Shown here in pieces: positions 1 to 5,251 of a stretch of 5,251 bases of DNA (positions are counted from its first letter, which is position 1; every line of letters begins with the position of its first letter). Source of the DNA: Polyangia bacterium. GTDB taxonomy: Bacteria > Myxococcota_A > Polyangia > Polyangiales > Polyangiaceae. Location: NCBI GenBank assembly GCA_030433055.1, contig JAUILJ010000640.1, forward strand, positions 1 to 5,251, read 5' to 3'. The position numbers and the translations under genes were made by a program. The notes under the pieces are model-generated. The model was not told the origin of the DNA, made no database searches, and was given only the letters and a program-made list of their open reading frames with translations.

Positions 1-1651
1 GAACCGGACCAGCAGGCGGCGGGACCTGCATGCGCAGGTTGCCTGCAGTCATCGTCAAGGAATAGCCGCCGGTGACCTCGGCCTTCACCTGCGTCTTGGC
101 CTCGATCTCGACCTCGCCTTCCGTGATCCCCAGAAGCTCCCCTGCCTTGGTCGCCCAGGAACCAATGGGCGCCGGCCCCACCCCATCCGCCTTGATGACG
201 ACCTTGGCGTGGGAGGTGACCGCGGTCTCCATGTTGGAGCCAATTCCCGCTCGGTGTCCGGTCACTCGAGCGGAGGAGACCCCGAACATCTCCGCGTCGA
301 CCCCCGCGATCAGGGGAAAGAGACTGGCGATGGCCAGACCCGACGTGCAGTACAGTCCTCCGAAGCCCGGAGTGCCCATCAGCAGTCCCGCGTGGCCGTA
401 GATCGTTACCGCCGGTTGGGCCTTCTTGGTAGCGCCCAGCGTCGAGATCACCGAGCCGAACAGCGCTCCGGCGCCAACCGCCGCGAGCTGCGCACCTGCG
501 GAGGTCCACTTGTTCTCCAAGCCGGCGAAGCTGACCGTCGCCCTGCCCAGCTGCACCAGAGCGACAAAGGCGTCCAGGAGGGTGAATACGCGCGTCGCGA
601 TCTGGGCTCCACCCAGCGTCGAAGGAGCGCCGTCCGAGTCCAGCTTGAGCTTGGGAAAGTCGTCCCCGTCCTTGGCCACGGTGTCCTCGGCAGTCGTCGC
701 GATCAGCACACCCGCGTCACCGAGGACGTAGGCGTTCCTGCCCGCTGCCGTGATCGCGTCCCGATGGGCCGCGATCACGACGTCGCTCTTGTTCGACTGA
801 ACGAACGCCCGCCCCGTCGCCATCAGCGCGGCTTGCGTGTCTTCGAGGTTCCCCTCTGCTGGAGGATCGGCCTCTTGAGGTCCCACGCTTCGAAGCAAGA
901 TCTTCCGCTCCGTCGTCAGCCCGATGCCGTCGATCCTGATGCGATTCGCTCCAGCGTCCACAGGACTCGGTGCGCCCATATTCAAGCGCGACGCGTACGT
1001 GGGCACGAAGGCTGAGAACCGAGTGGCGCTCCCGGCACCAGTGCTCCCATCGGCGCCAGCAAACTCTTCCTCGATGACGCCATCGTCCAAGGTGTCGATG
1101 CCCTCCCCGGAGAGCTCCAGAACCTCCTCGAAAGCGTTTATCCGCGCGGCAACCTGCGCGACGAACCCCTGCTTGGCGGTAGGCTTGAAAGCAATCGGGA
1201 CGAAGACCGGCACTCCCGCACCTTCGATCGTCGTCTGGCCGAGAGAGAACTCTGCATCACCGGCGAGCGTCAGCTCCAACGCCTGGGAAGCGTGATTCTC
1301 GACCAAGAACCCCTTCAGCTCCTGCTCACCGACCAGGACCGCTGAAAAGTCGAGCCGGTGCTGACTGAACACGATCGGGGAATCTCCTCGGCCCACCAAC
1401 TCCACCTGCTCTGGAGCTCCTACGATACCGAGCTCCGCTCGACTCTCGCCTGCCGCCTGAGGACGAAACGCGAGCGTCACGGTCGTGTCGCCCTCAGTCA
1501 GCTCGGGCCCTGTCGAGAATGAGTAGGCGCCGGCTTGAGGACCACGGAGCTCCAGCGTCACCGGGCCGTCCAGCTCGATGCCAATCGTCACGGTCGTTTG
1601 CTCCCCGCCGACGAACGCGGAATGAGCCGGCACGCTACCAAAGATAGCCAT
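1..1651 (-). CDS. Large ASH/choice-of-anchor D domain protein with spike-like C-terminal region, partial (C-terminus beyond left edge)
   Basis: The frame is open from ATG at 1651-1649 to position 1, giving 550 codons with no stop. The start overlaps the TAA of the upstream gene (TAATG), which suggests translational coupling. Residues about 1-89 and 91-185 are two tandem beta-rich Ig-like domains, each closing with an L-x-G-x-G type strand (VELVGRGD, LELSGEGID). The second has the ASH/choice-of-anchor D look: IVFSQHRLDFSAVLVGE, then VENHASQALELTL, then VPIAFKPTA. An acidic, Gly/Ser-rich linker follows at about 186-210. Residues 291-321 (VVIAAHRDAITAAGRNAYVL and on) and 511-543 (EVEIEAKTQVKAEVTGGYSL and on) show short alternating strands like VgrG or DUF3540 stalks. 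Residues 385-407 and 419-451 are Gly/Ala-rich and hydrophobic. There is no signal peptide. A role as a T6SS-associated structural or carrier protein is inferred from these features and from the neighbouring cluster. I do not recognise a named family over the full length. Confidence 0.8.
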   Translation of the reverse strand, partial: MAIFGSVPAHSAFVGGEQTTVTIGIELDGPVTLELRGPQAGAYSFSTGPELTEGDTTVTLAFRPQAAGESRAELGIVGAPEQVELVGRGDSPIVFSQHRLDFSAVLVGEQELKGFLVENHASQALELTLAGDAEFSLGQTTIEGAGVPVFVPIAFKPTAKQGFVAQVAARINAFEEVLELSGEGIDTLDDGVIEEEFAGADGSTGAGSATRFSAFVPTYASRLNMGAPSPVDAGANRIRIDGIGLTTERKILLRSVGPQEADPPAEGNLEDTQAALMATGRAFVQSNKSDVVIAAHRDAITAAGRNAYVLGDAGVLIATTAEDTVAKDGDDFPKLKLDSDGAPSTLGGAQIATRVFTLLDAFVALVQLGRATVSFAGLENKWTSAGAQLAAVGAGALFGSVISTLGATKKAQPAVTIYGHAGLLMGTPGFGGLYCTSGLAIASLFPLIAGVDAEMFGVSSARVTGHRAGIGSNMETAVTSHAKVVIKADGVGPAPIGSWATKAGELLGITEGEVEIEAKTQVKAEVTGGYSLTMTAGNLRMQVPPPAGPV

Positions 1652-2145
1652 TACGCGTCGCCCCGCTGCTTCTCTGAGAGCCCGCGCAGCTGAAGCTCTC
1701 CGGCATCCAGAAGCTTGAACTTCGGCTGACGCAGGCGAGGATCCGCTGTCTCGGAGACGCACTGATTCCAGCTTGATGCCATCAAGCACAGCATCTGAAA
1801 GAAGACGTCGGGGTGAACACGCAGGGAAGCAGCCACGCGCGCGCGCTCCTGCCCCTTTTGATTCCCCGGGGCAAGACGTCCAGGGAAGCGAGTGAGCTCG
1901 GTGAAGAGCAAGGCGAAGTCCTGATCAGAGCACGCCAGCTGGAGACCGTTGGCATAGGCTGGCGGGGGTTCGGTGCTCCAGTCGACCCCCAGGCCTCGTT
2001 CTGTATCGGGCTCCGGCGGTGTGGGCGCAGCGACATCACTGGGCGCTTCCTCTACGTCCTTGGTCGCCTCGGCTGCTAGCTCCGCGACCCGGACGTCGAC
2101 TCCCCGACGTAGCTCCTCCAAGGCTTCAGCTTGGGTGTTGTTCAT
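1651..2145 (-). CDS. Small DUF3467-like protein
   Basis: This encodes a 164-residue cytosolic-looking protein without signal peptide or membrane segment. The N-terminal part, to about residue 60, is acidic and rich in Ala, Glu and Pro (a likely disordered tail). The core starts at YANGLQLACSDQDFALLFTE and continues to ARVAASLRVHPDVFFQMLCL. This layout matches DUF3467 as I know it: a YAN opening, an x-x-E/D-F-x-L-x-F segment, then an R-V-x-x-x-L/I strand followed by a P-x-x-x-x-x-x-L helix. DUF3467 has no established biochemical role. Two adjacent ATG codons (2148 and 2145) are possible. AGGAGG at 2151-2156 is only 2 nt from the first but 5 nt from the second, so 2145 is preferred; the first would add one Met. 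Its TAA overlaps the next gene's ATG, so the two are probably co-expressed. The pairing suggests a partner or chaperone for the large protein, which is inference. Confidence 0.75.
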   Translation of the reverse strand: MNNTQAEALEELRRGVDVRVAELAAEATKDVEEAPSDVAAPTPPEPDTERGLGVDWSTEPPPAYANGLQLACSDQDFALLFTELTRFPGRLAPGNQKGQERARVAASLRVHPDVFFQMLCLMASSWNQCVSETADPRLRQPKFKLLDAGELQLRGLSEKQRGDA

Positions 2146-2150
2146 CATGA

Positions 2151-2156
2151 CCTCCT
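2151..2156 (-). promoter_or_regulatory. Strong Shine-Dalgarno for the DUF3467-like gene
   Basis: Read on the minus strand this is a perfect AGGAGG. It lies 2 nt before ATG at 2148 and 5 nt before ATG at 2145, which favours the second, inner start codon. Confidence 0.7.
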
Positions 2157-2245
2157 GAACGTGTGAAGAACCGTCTCGACCAAGGCAACGACGCGGACGA
2201 CGGAGCCTGGGGCCCGCTCAAGGTACGACTGGCGCTGGTGCTCTT

Positions 2246-2265
2246 CGGATTAATCCGAGTTAAAG
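2246..2265 (+). promoter_or_regulatory. Candidate operator, copy 1 (palindrome plus TTAAAG tail)
   Basis: The sequence is CGGATTAATCCGAGTTAAAG. Its first 12 bases are a perfect palindrome (CGGATTAATCCG). It matches the second copy at 2284-2303 in 18 of 20 positions. Its place midway between divergent genes suggests a binding site for a dimeric regulator. The regulator is unknown. Confidence 0.5.
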
Positions 2266-2283
2266 ATCCGGCAGTATTTCAGC

Positions 2284-2303
2284 GGGATTAATCCGGGTTA
2301 AAG
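2284..2303 (+). promoter_or_regulatory. Candidate operator, copy 2 (palindrome plus TTAAAG tail)
   Basis: The sequence is GGGATTAATCCGGGTTAAAG, with the perfect 10-bp palindrome GGATTAATCC at 2285-2294. It is offset 38 bp from copy 1 and differs from it at two positions (1 and 13 of the repeat). It lies 80 bp upstream of the preferred start of the pentapeptide gene. Confidence 0.5.
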
Positions 2304-2372
2304 CTCGGGTGCATCGGTTGCCTCACGGACCGATGTGGGCACATATCAACGTGGCAACACAACGAGCTGACT

Positions 2373-2376
2373 GGAG
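2373..2376 (+). promoter_or_regulatory. Ribosome binding site deciding the pentapeptide gene start
   Basis: GGAG is placed 7 nt before ATG at 2384. Neither the in-frame GTG at 2309 nor the ATG at 2333 has a comparable site, so 2384 is the likely start. Confidence 0.6.
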
Positions 2377-2383
2377 TGTCCTT

Positions 2384-3445
2384 ATGCCCATAATTCAAAA
2401 CCGAGAGCATCTGCAGGAGCACGCAACGACCGACGCGGCGTTCGGCTCCGTCGCCTACGGGCTGGACCTTCGTGACATCGACCTGAAGGGGGTCGATCTG
2501 ACCCGCTGCCACTTCGTCGCGTGTGATCTACGCGGGGCGGACCTCAGCGGTGCACATCTGAGCGACGGCATCCTCCACGTGTGCAATCTCTCCCAAGCGA
2601 ACCTGCGTGGCGCGACCCTCTCCGGCGCCAACCTGATGGATTGCCGGGTGCTCGCCGCGGACCTGAGTGAGGCAACGCTGAACGAAGCCTGCTTGGCCCA
2701 TGTGGACTTCCAGGGCAGTAAGTGGAGCGGCGCGCAGCTTCGCAACGTCGACCTCACCGGAACCAAACTCGCCGACGCGGATCTCAGCACCGCGGCTGTC
2801 GCTTCCCGACTCGTCGGCGACGCCGACTTCCGAAGCACTCGCTTCGCTCTCGCAGATTTCACCGAAGCTGACTTCCGCAGCACCTTGGTCGACCCCCAGA
2901 CCGCGTTCGTGCAGTGCCTCTTCGATGGCGCCCAGCTGTCCGAGGTGGATCTCCGCGGTGTGGATCTCCGACTGTCGAGTTTCAACGGGGCCGACCTCTC
3001 CAGAGCACGACTCGACGAAGCTAACCTGACCCAGGCTTCTTTCTGCGCGGCAATTATGGAGGGCGCTTACCTGACACGCGCCACGGCAGAGCGAGCGGAC
3101 TTCAAAGGTGCCAACCTCAACCACAGCGACCTGAGTCACGCCGTGCTGAACCAGGCCAGCTTCGTCGATGGTCGCGCGGTGGGTGCTCGTTTCAATGGCG
3201 CTCAACTCCAGCACGCTCGCTTCACGCAGGCCGATCTCAGCAGTGCGGTGCTGTTGCACACCGCGCTTGGCTACGCGGACTTCTCCCACGCGACGCTCGA
3301 ACACTGCGACCTCGGATTCGCACATCTGCACTACGCGAACTTTCACCGGACTCGAATGGGACGAGCCAGCCTCAGAGGCGCACAAGCCGAACTCGCGCGG
3401 GTCACCGACCCCAAGCGCGCTGCGGCGGAGGACTTTCAGCGATGA
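2384..3445 (+). CDS. Pentapeptide repeat protein, T6SS accessory type
   Basis: This encodes 353 residues dominated by A(D/N)LxX pentapeptides such as GADLS, QANLR, GANLN and TQADL, which fold as a right-handed quadrilateral beta-helix. A central hydrophobic residue (Leu, Phe, sometimes Met or Val) recurs every five residues from L29 to V169, then again from F175 to L330. That is about 61 repeats, or roughly 15 helical coils. A one-residue slip at 170-174 (DPQTA) breaks the phase. The N-terminal 26 residues and the charged C-terminal tail (about 336-353) are not repeats. There is no signal peptide, so it should be cytosolic or a secreted-particle component. Its TGA overlaps the DUF3540 start (ATGA). 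In this gene set pentapeptide proteins accompany DUF2169 and PAAR-like proteins and are thought to act in cargo loading. The exact role is not shown here. The start was chosen for its GGAG site. Confidence 0.9.
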   Translation: MPIIQNREHLQEHATTDAAFGSVAYGLDLRDIDLKGVDLTRCHFVACDLRGADLSGAHLSDGILHVCNLSQANLRGATLSGANLMDCRVLAADLSEATLNEACLAHVDFQGSKWSGAQLRNVDLTGTKLADADLSTAAVASRLVGDADFRSTRFALADFTEADFRSTLVDPQTAFVQCLFDGAQLSEVDLRGVDLRLSSFNGADLSRARLDEANLTQASFCAAIMEGAYLTRATAERADFKGANLNHSDLSHAVLNQASFVDGRAVGARFNGAQLQHARFTQADLSSAVLLHTALGYADFSHATLEHCDLGFAHLHYANFHRTRMGRASLRGAQAELARVTDPKRAAAEDFQR

Positions 3446-3972
3446 CCTCGGCCAAGCCTATTCCTCCCGACGGCAACCGGGCGACCACGCTGATCCATGA
3501 GAGCCTGAGTCACCAGCACCTGACCTTCGCTGGCGGAGCGCGAGCCGTGGCTCTGGAAGACGAGCTGGAGTTGATCTCCGCCGAGGGTCACCTCATGGCG
3601 CGCTTCGACATGAGGACCGGGGCGCTCGTCCTGCACTCGACCGGAGATCTGACCCTCGCCACTTCTGGGGAGCTGAAGCTGCGCAGCGCGAAGGCGCTGG
3701 AGCTGGACGCGCCGACGATACGTCAGCACTGCAAAGGCTTCGAGCTTGAAGCCGACCACGCGACCGTGGAGACCACGAGCTGGCGCCTCCAGGCTCAGCG
3801 AATCGTCGAGCGCAGCACAGACGTCTACCGCCGTGTGGAGCGCGTCTACGAGACTCGCGCAGAGACGATCCGTAGCGTCGCCCGCAACACGCTGAGCCTG
3901 CTTGCCAACAGAGCCACTCTCCGTAGCCGCGAGGAAACCCGCGTCGACGGCAAGCGTGTGCTCCTCGGTTAG
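3442..3972 (+). CDS. DUF3540 domain protein
   Basis: This encodes 176 residues without signal peptide or membrane segment. Residues about 38-115 form alternating short strands (ALVLHSTGDLTLATSGELKL, then ALELDAPTI), resembling the beta-prism stalk of spike proteins. Residues about 116-150 are a predicted helix rich in Arg and Glu (IVERSTDVYRRVERVYETRA). The end, VDGKRVLLG at 168-176, matches the family's closing x-D/K-G-x-x-I/V-x-L-G signature. The N-terminal portion before about residue 38 is shorter than in longer family members that carry an extra N-terminal barrel-like part. DUF3540 proteins occur next to pentapeptide and DUF4150 genes in T6SS islands; they have no settled biochemical function, and a spike-adaptor role is inferred. 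The ATG overlaps the upstream TGA, indicating translational coupling. Confidence 0.85.
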   Translation: MTSAKPIPPDGNRATTLIHESLSHQHLTFAGGARAVALEDELELISAEGHLMARFDMRTGALVLHSTGDLTLATSGELKLRSAKALELDAPTIRQHCKGFELEADHATVETTSWRLQAQRIVERSTDVYRRVERVYETRAETIRSVARNTLSLLANRATLRSREETRVDGKRVLLG

Positions 3973-4041
3973 TGAGGCGAATCTGTGACTCGCTGAACAA
4001 GTCGATGCAGGGTTTCCTCGTCTCAATAGACGCGCGAAGGC

Positions 4042-4086
4042 GCAAAACTCGCTCGCCCACGCCCCCTGGGGGTGAGCGAATTTTGC
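4042..4086 (+). repeat. Long inverted repeat forming a stable hairpin
   Basis: The left arm 4042-4058 (GCAAAACTCGCTCGCCC) pairs with the right arm 4070-4086 (GGGTGAGCGAATTTTGC). The 17-position stem has one mismatch (C4048/A4080) and one G-T wobble (G4055/T4073), around an 11-nt loop. The loop region also contains an internal CCCCC-T-GGGGG, which permits an alternative fold. No T-run follows the stem; the TTTT is inside the right arm, so this is not a textbook intrinsic terminator. It may act as a partial terminator, a processing or stability element, or a palindromic repeat unit. Confidence 0.65.
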
Positions 4087-4134
4087 AGCGAACTACGGAG
4101 ACAGGACACTAGCCGAGCGGATGACGCAAGAACG

Positions 4135-4141
4135 AAGGAGG
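4135..4141 (+). promoter_or_regulatory. Strong Shine-Dalgarno for the DUF4150 gene
   Basis: AAGGAGG lies 4 nt before ATG at 4146. It fixes the start and predicts efficient translation independent of the upstream gene. Confidence 0.75.
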
Positions 4142-4145
4142 ACCC

Positions 4146-4553
4146 ATGTTTCCAATGTCCAGTGTGGAAAATGGCATGTGCTTCGCCATGCCCGACACGT
4201 GCAAAGTACCAGCGCCACCGGCTCCGCCGATCCCCATGCCGTTCCCCAACATGGGCCAGGTGGCGAGCGCCAGCAAGACATCCAAGAAGGTGCTGATTCG
4301 AAACAAGGCCGCCGTCGTCGAGCAGTCGGAGATCCCCACCTCGATGGGTGACGAGGCCGGCGTCGGGGGCGGCGTCGTGTCCGGCGGTTTCGCCCAGAAG
4401 ATCACGTTCAAGAAGGGCAGCTCCAAGGTGCTGGTCGAAGGCAAGGGAGCCGCCTACCTGAGCTGCACGACGGGGCACAACGGAGCGAACCCCAACGCCC
4501 CGAACGGCATGCAGGTCGTTCCCAGCCAGAGTGTGGTCATCGTCGCCCCATAG
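4146..4553 (+). CDS. PAAR-like DUF4150 domain protein (T6SS spike tip)
   Basis: This encodes 135 residues and is essentially a single full-length domain. The family opening is clear: an MFP start, then FAMPDTCKVPAPPAPPIPMP and PNMGQ at 13-38. Next come SMGDEAGVGGGVVSG at 66-80, SSKVLVEGKGAAYL at 92-105, TTGHNG at 108-113 and NPNAPNG at 115-121, all in the expected order. DUF4150 proteins belong to the PAAR-like superfamily. By family knowledge they form a cone on top of the VgrG trimer and may carry fused effectors. Here nothing follows the domain, so this is a tip without a toxin extension. It has its own strong ribosome binding site and is followed 35 nt later by the DUF2169 gene. There is no signal peptide. 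The family call is the firmest in the window. Confidence 0.93.
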   Translation: MFPMSSVENGMCFAMPDTCKVPAPPAPPIPMPFPNMGQVASASKTSKKVLIRNKAAVVEQSEIPTSMGDEAGVGGGVVSGGFAQKITFKKGSSKVLVEGKGAAYLSCTTGHNGANPNAPNGMQVVPSQSVVIVAP

Positions 4554-4588
4554 CTAATCCGCGCGGCAATTTTACTCCCGGACACAAC

Positions 4589-5251
4589 ATGCTCCAGCTT
4601 GAGAGACGCCCCCCTGAGCGCGTGCCCTTGGTCAGCTCCCCCAGTTTGACTGGCACGACCTTCACCGCGAAGTTGCCGCCTGGGCTGATATCGACTCAGC
4701 TCGCCGCCGATTTCGCGCCGGCCCGGAGGCGCAGCGCCGCGGATCGCGTCGGCCTGGTTGACTGCCTGGTGGCAGTGGTCAAGCTGACCCTCGCGTTCGA
4801 CCCAGAGTCAGCGCGCAGCTCCGTGCCCGAGCAAGAGTCCGACTGGCTCCGCGGAGAGGTCTTCGAAGGCGATGACCCGGAAGCGGATCTCATATACGGG
4901 GGGGATTTCGCCCCCCACAAGCGCCTGGTAGACGTCACGCTCAGCGAACCTCCTCGCACGAGCCACACGACCGATCGCGGTTTCGAGCTGGGTCCAGCCC
5001 GGTGTTCCCGAGCGCGGGCGAGCGAAACGTTTGGCCCCCTGCATCCTCTCAGGGAGCCGCGAAGTCAGCTGCTTGGTACGTTCGACGAGGCCTGGCTCGG
5101 CTCCCGCTGGCCGCATTTCCCTAGGGATTTTGACTTCGACTACTTCAACGTTGCGCCGCTCGACCAGCGCCTCGCGCAGCTGCGAGGCGACGAGGAGCTG
5201 AAGCTATGGGGGTTTCATCCCAAGGCAATCAAGACGCGCCTACCCGGCATC
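4589..5251 (+). CDS. DUF2169 domain protein, partial (C-terminus beyond right edge)
   Basis: The frame is open from ATG at 4589 to the window end, 221 codons with no stop. Family landmarks are VDCLVAVVKLTLAFD near 57-71, YGGDFAPHKRLVDVTL at 103-118, FGPL at 148, GTFDEAW at 163-169, DFDFDYFNVAPLDQ at 180-193 and LRGDEELKLWGFHP at 199-212. DUF2169 proteins are found beside VgrG, PAAR-like and pentapeptide genes in T6SS islands and are thought to act as effector-loading adaptors, which fits the context. Only 29 residues separate DVTL from FGPL. In the family form I know, this part is far longer and includes GHAYAP, ERAFGG and NPVGRG type motifs, so the middle of the domain appears missing or replaced. 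No clear Shine-Dalgarno precedes the ATG. An in-frame GTG at 4622 is the next possible start but also lacks one. Confidence 0.85.
   Translation, partial: MLQLERRPPERVPLVSSPSLTGTTFTAKLPPGLISTQLAADFAPARRRSAADRVGLVDCLVAVVKLTLAFDPESARSSVPEQESDWLRGEVFEGDDPEADLIYGGDFAPHKRLVDVTLSEPPRTSHTTDRGFELGPARCSRARASETFGPLHPLREPRSQLLGTFDEAWLGSRWPHFPRDFDFDYFNVAPLDQRLAQLRGDEELKLWGFHPKAIKTRLPGI

Larger units (their letters stand above)
2146..2383. other. Divergent intergenic region
   Basis: This 238-bp stretch separates the two divergent clusters and must contain, or lie next to, the promoters of both. It holds the paired palindromic repeats at 2246-2265 and 2284-2303 and the two flanking ribosome binding sites. 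It is more AT-rich around the repeats (2246-2303) than the coding sequence. I could not identify a convincing -35/-10 pair or a sigma-54 type -24/-12 element. An upstream in-frame GTG at 2309 and ATG at 2333 could extend the pentapeptide gene into this region, but they lack a good ribosome binding site and the added residues do not look like the family. Confidence 0.6.
3973..4145 (+). other. Intergenic spacer between the DUF3540 and DUF4150 genes
   Basis: This is a 173-bp non-coding gap in an otherwise compact cluster. It contains the large hairpin at 4042-4086 and ends in the DUF4150 ribosome binding site. No small gene with a plausible ribosome binding site was seen in it. Confidence 0.6.

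Noticed and set aside
209..1015. A 268-codon plus-strand open frame opposite the large minus-strand gene
   Set aside because: Its product is Arg-rich and low in hydrophobic core residues, typical of an antisense shadow in GC-rich DNA, while the minus-strand frame encodes coherent Ig-like domains.
2318..2347. TTGCCT and CATATC as a promoter for the right-hand operon
   Set aside because: The match to -35 and -10 consensus is weak (about 4 of 6 and 3 of 6), so it cannot be told from chance.
2309..2383. Longer start (GTG at 2309) for the pentapeptide gene
   Set aside because: No good ribosome binding site precedes it, the added residues do not resemble the family, and GGAG sits at good spacing before ATG 2384.
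2528..3385. A 285-codon open frame on the minus strand opposite the pentapeptide gene
   Set aside because: It mirrors the periodic codons of the pentapeptide repeats, has repetitive composition and no family resemblance; the plus-strand protein is clearly real.
3436..4026. Minus-strand frame of 196 codons opposite the DUF3540 gene
   Set aside because: The plus-strand frame carries the DUF3540 C-terminal signature and an ATGA overlap; the minus frame has no recognisable features.
4042..4086. Hairpin as a standard intrinsic terminator
   Set aside because: The stem is strong but no T-run follows it; the only TTTT is within the stem, so it is reported as an inverted repeat of unknown role.
4650..4680. 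TGGCACGA as a sigma-54 promoter -24 element
   Set aside because: No GC at the required -12 spacing, and it lies inside the DUF2169 coding sequence.

Overview
The window is GC-rich and its gene content points to a proteobacterial or, more likely, myxobacterium-like (Myxococcota/Polyangiales) genome. That lineage call is inferred from base composition and domain types and rests on no marker gene. It carries two gene clusters transcribed divergently from a 238-bp intergenic region (2146-2383), and most of it reads as an accessory locus of a type VI secretion system (T6SS) spike.

Left, minus strand: a small gene (2145 down to 1651) with a DUF3467-like core overlaps, through a TAATG stop/start junction, a large gene that runs off the left edge. 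The large protein (550 codons visible) begins with two tandem immunoglobulin-like domains of the ASH/choice-of-anchor D type. It continues into Gly/Ala-rich, short-strand sequence with hydrophobic stretches that resembles the stalk or spike-like parts of T6SS proteins. No stop codon interrupts this frame from 1651 to position 1.

Centre: the divergent intergenic region holds two near-identical 20-bp direct repeats, 38 bp apart, each containing the perfect palindrome GGATTAATCC. They look like paired operators placed to control one or both clusters.

Right, plus strand: four genes in a row encode a pentapeptide-repeat beta-helix protein (2384-3445), a DUF3540 protein (3442-3972, ATGA overlap), a PAAR-like DUF4150 protein (4146-4553) and a DUF2169 protein (4589 to beyond the right edge). 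DUF2169, pentapeptide-repeat, DUF3540 and DUF4150 genes are a known set of T6SS spike and effector-loading accessory genes. By family knowledge DUF4150 caps the VgrG spike, and the others are thought to help load or carry cargo. A strong 17-bp hairpin lies between the DUF3540 and DUF4150 genes and may set their relative expression.

No VgrG, sheath gene or recognisable toxin domain lies inside the window. The most notable points are the paired palindromes, the ASH-domain fusion protein, the one-residue phase slip that divides the pentapeptide helix into two blocks, the hairpin, and an apparently shortened DUF2169 domain.
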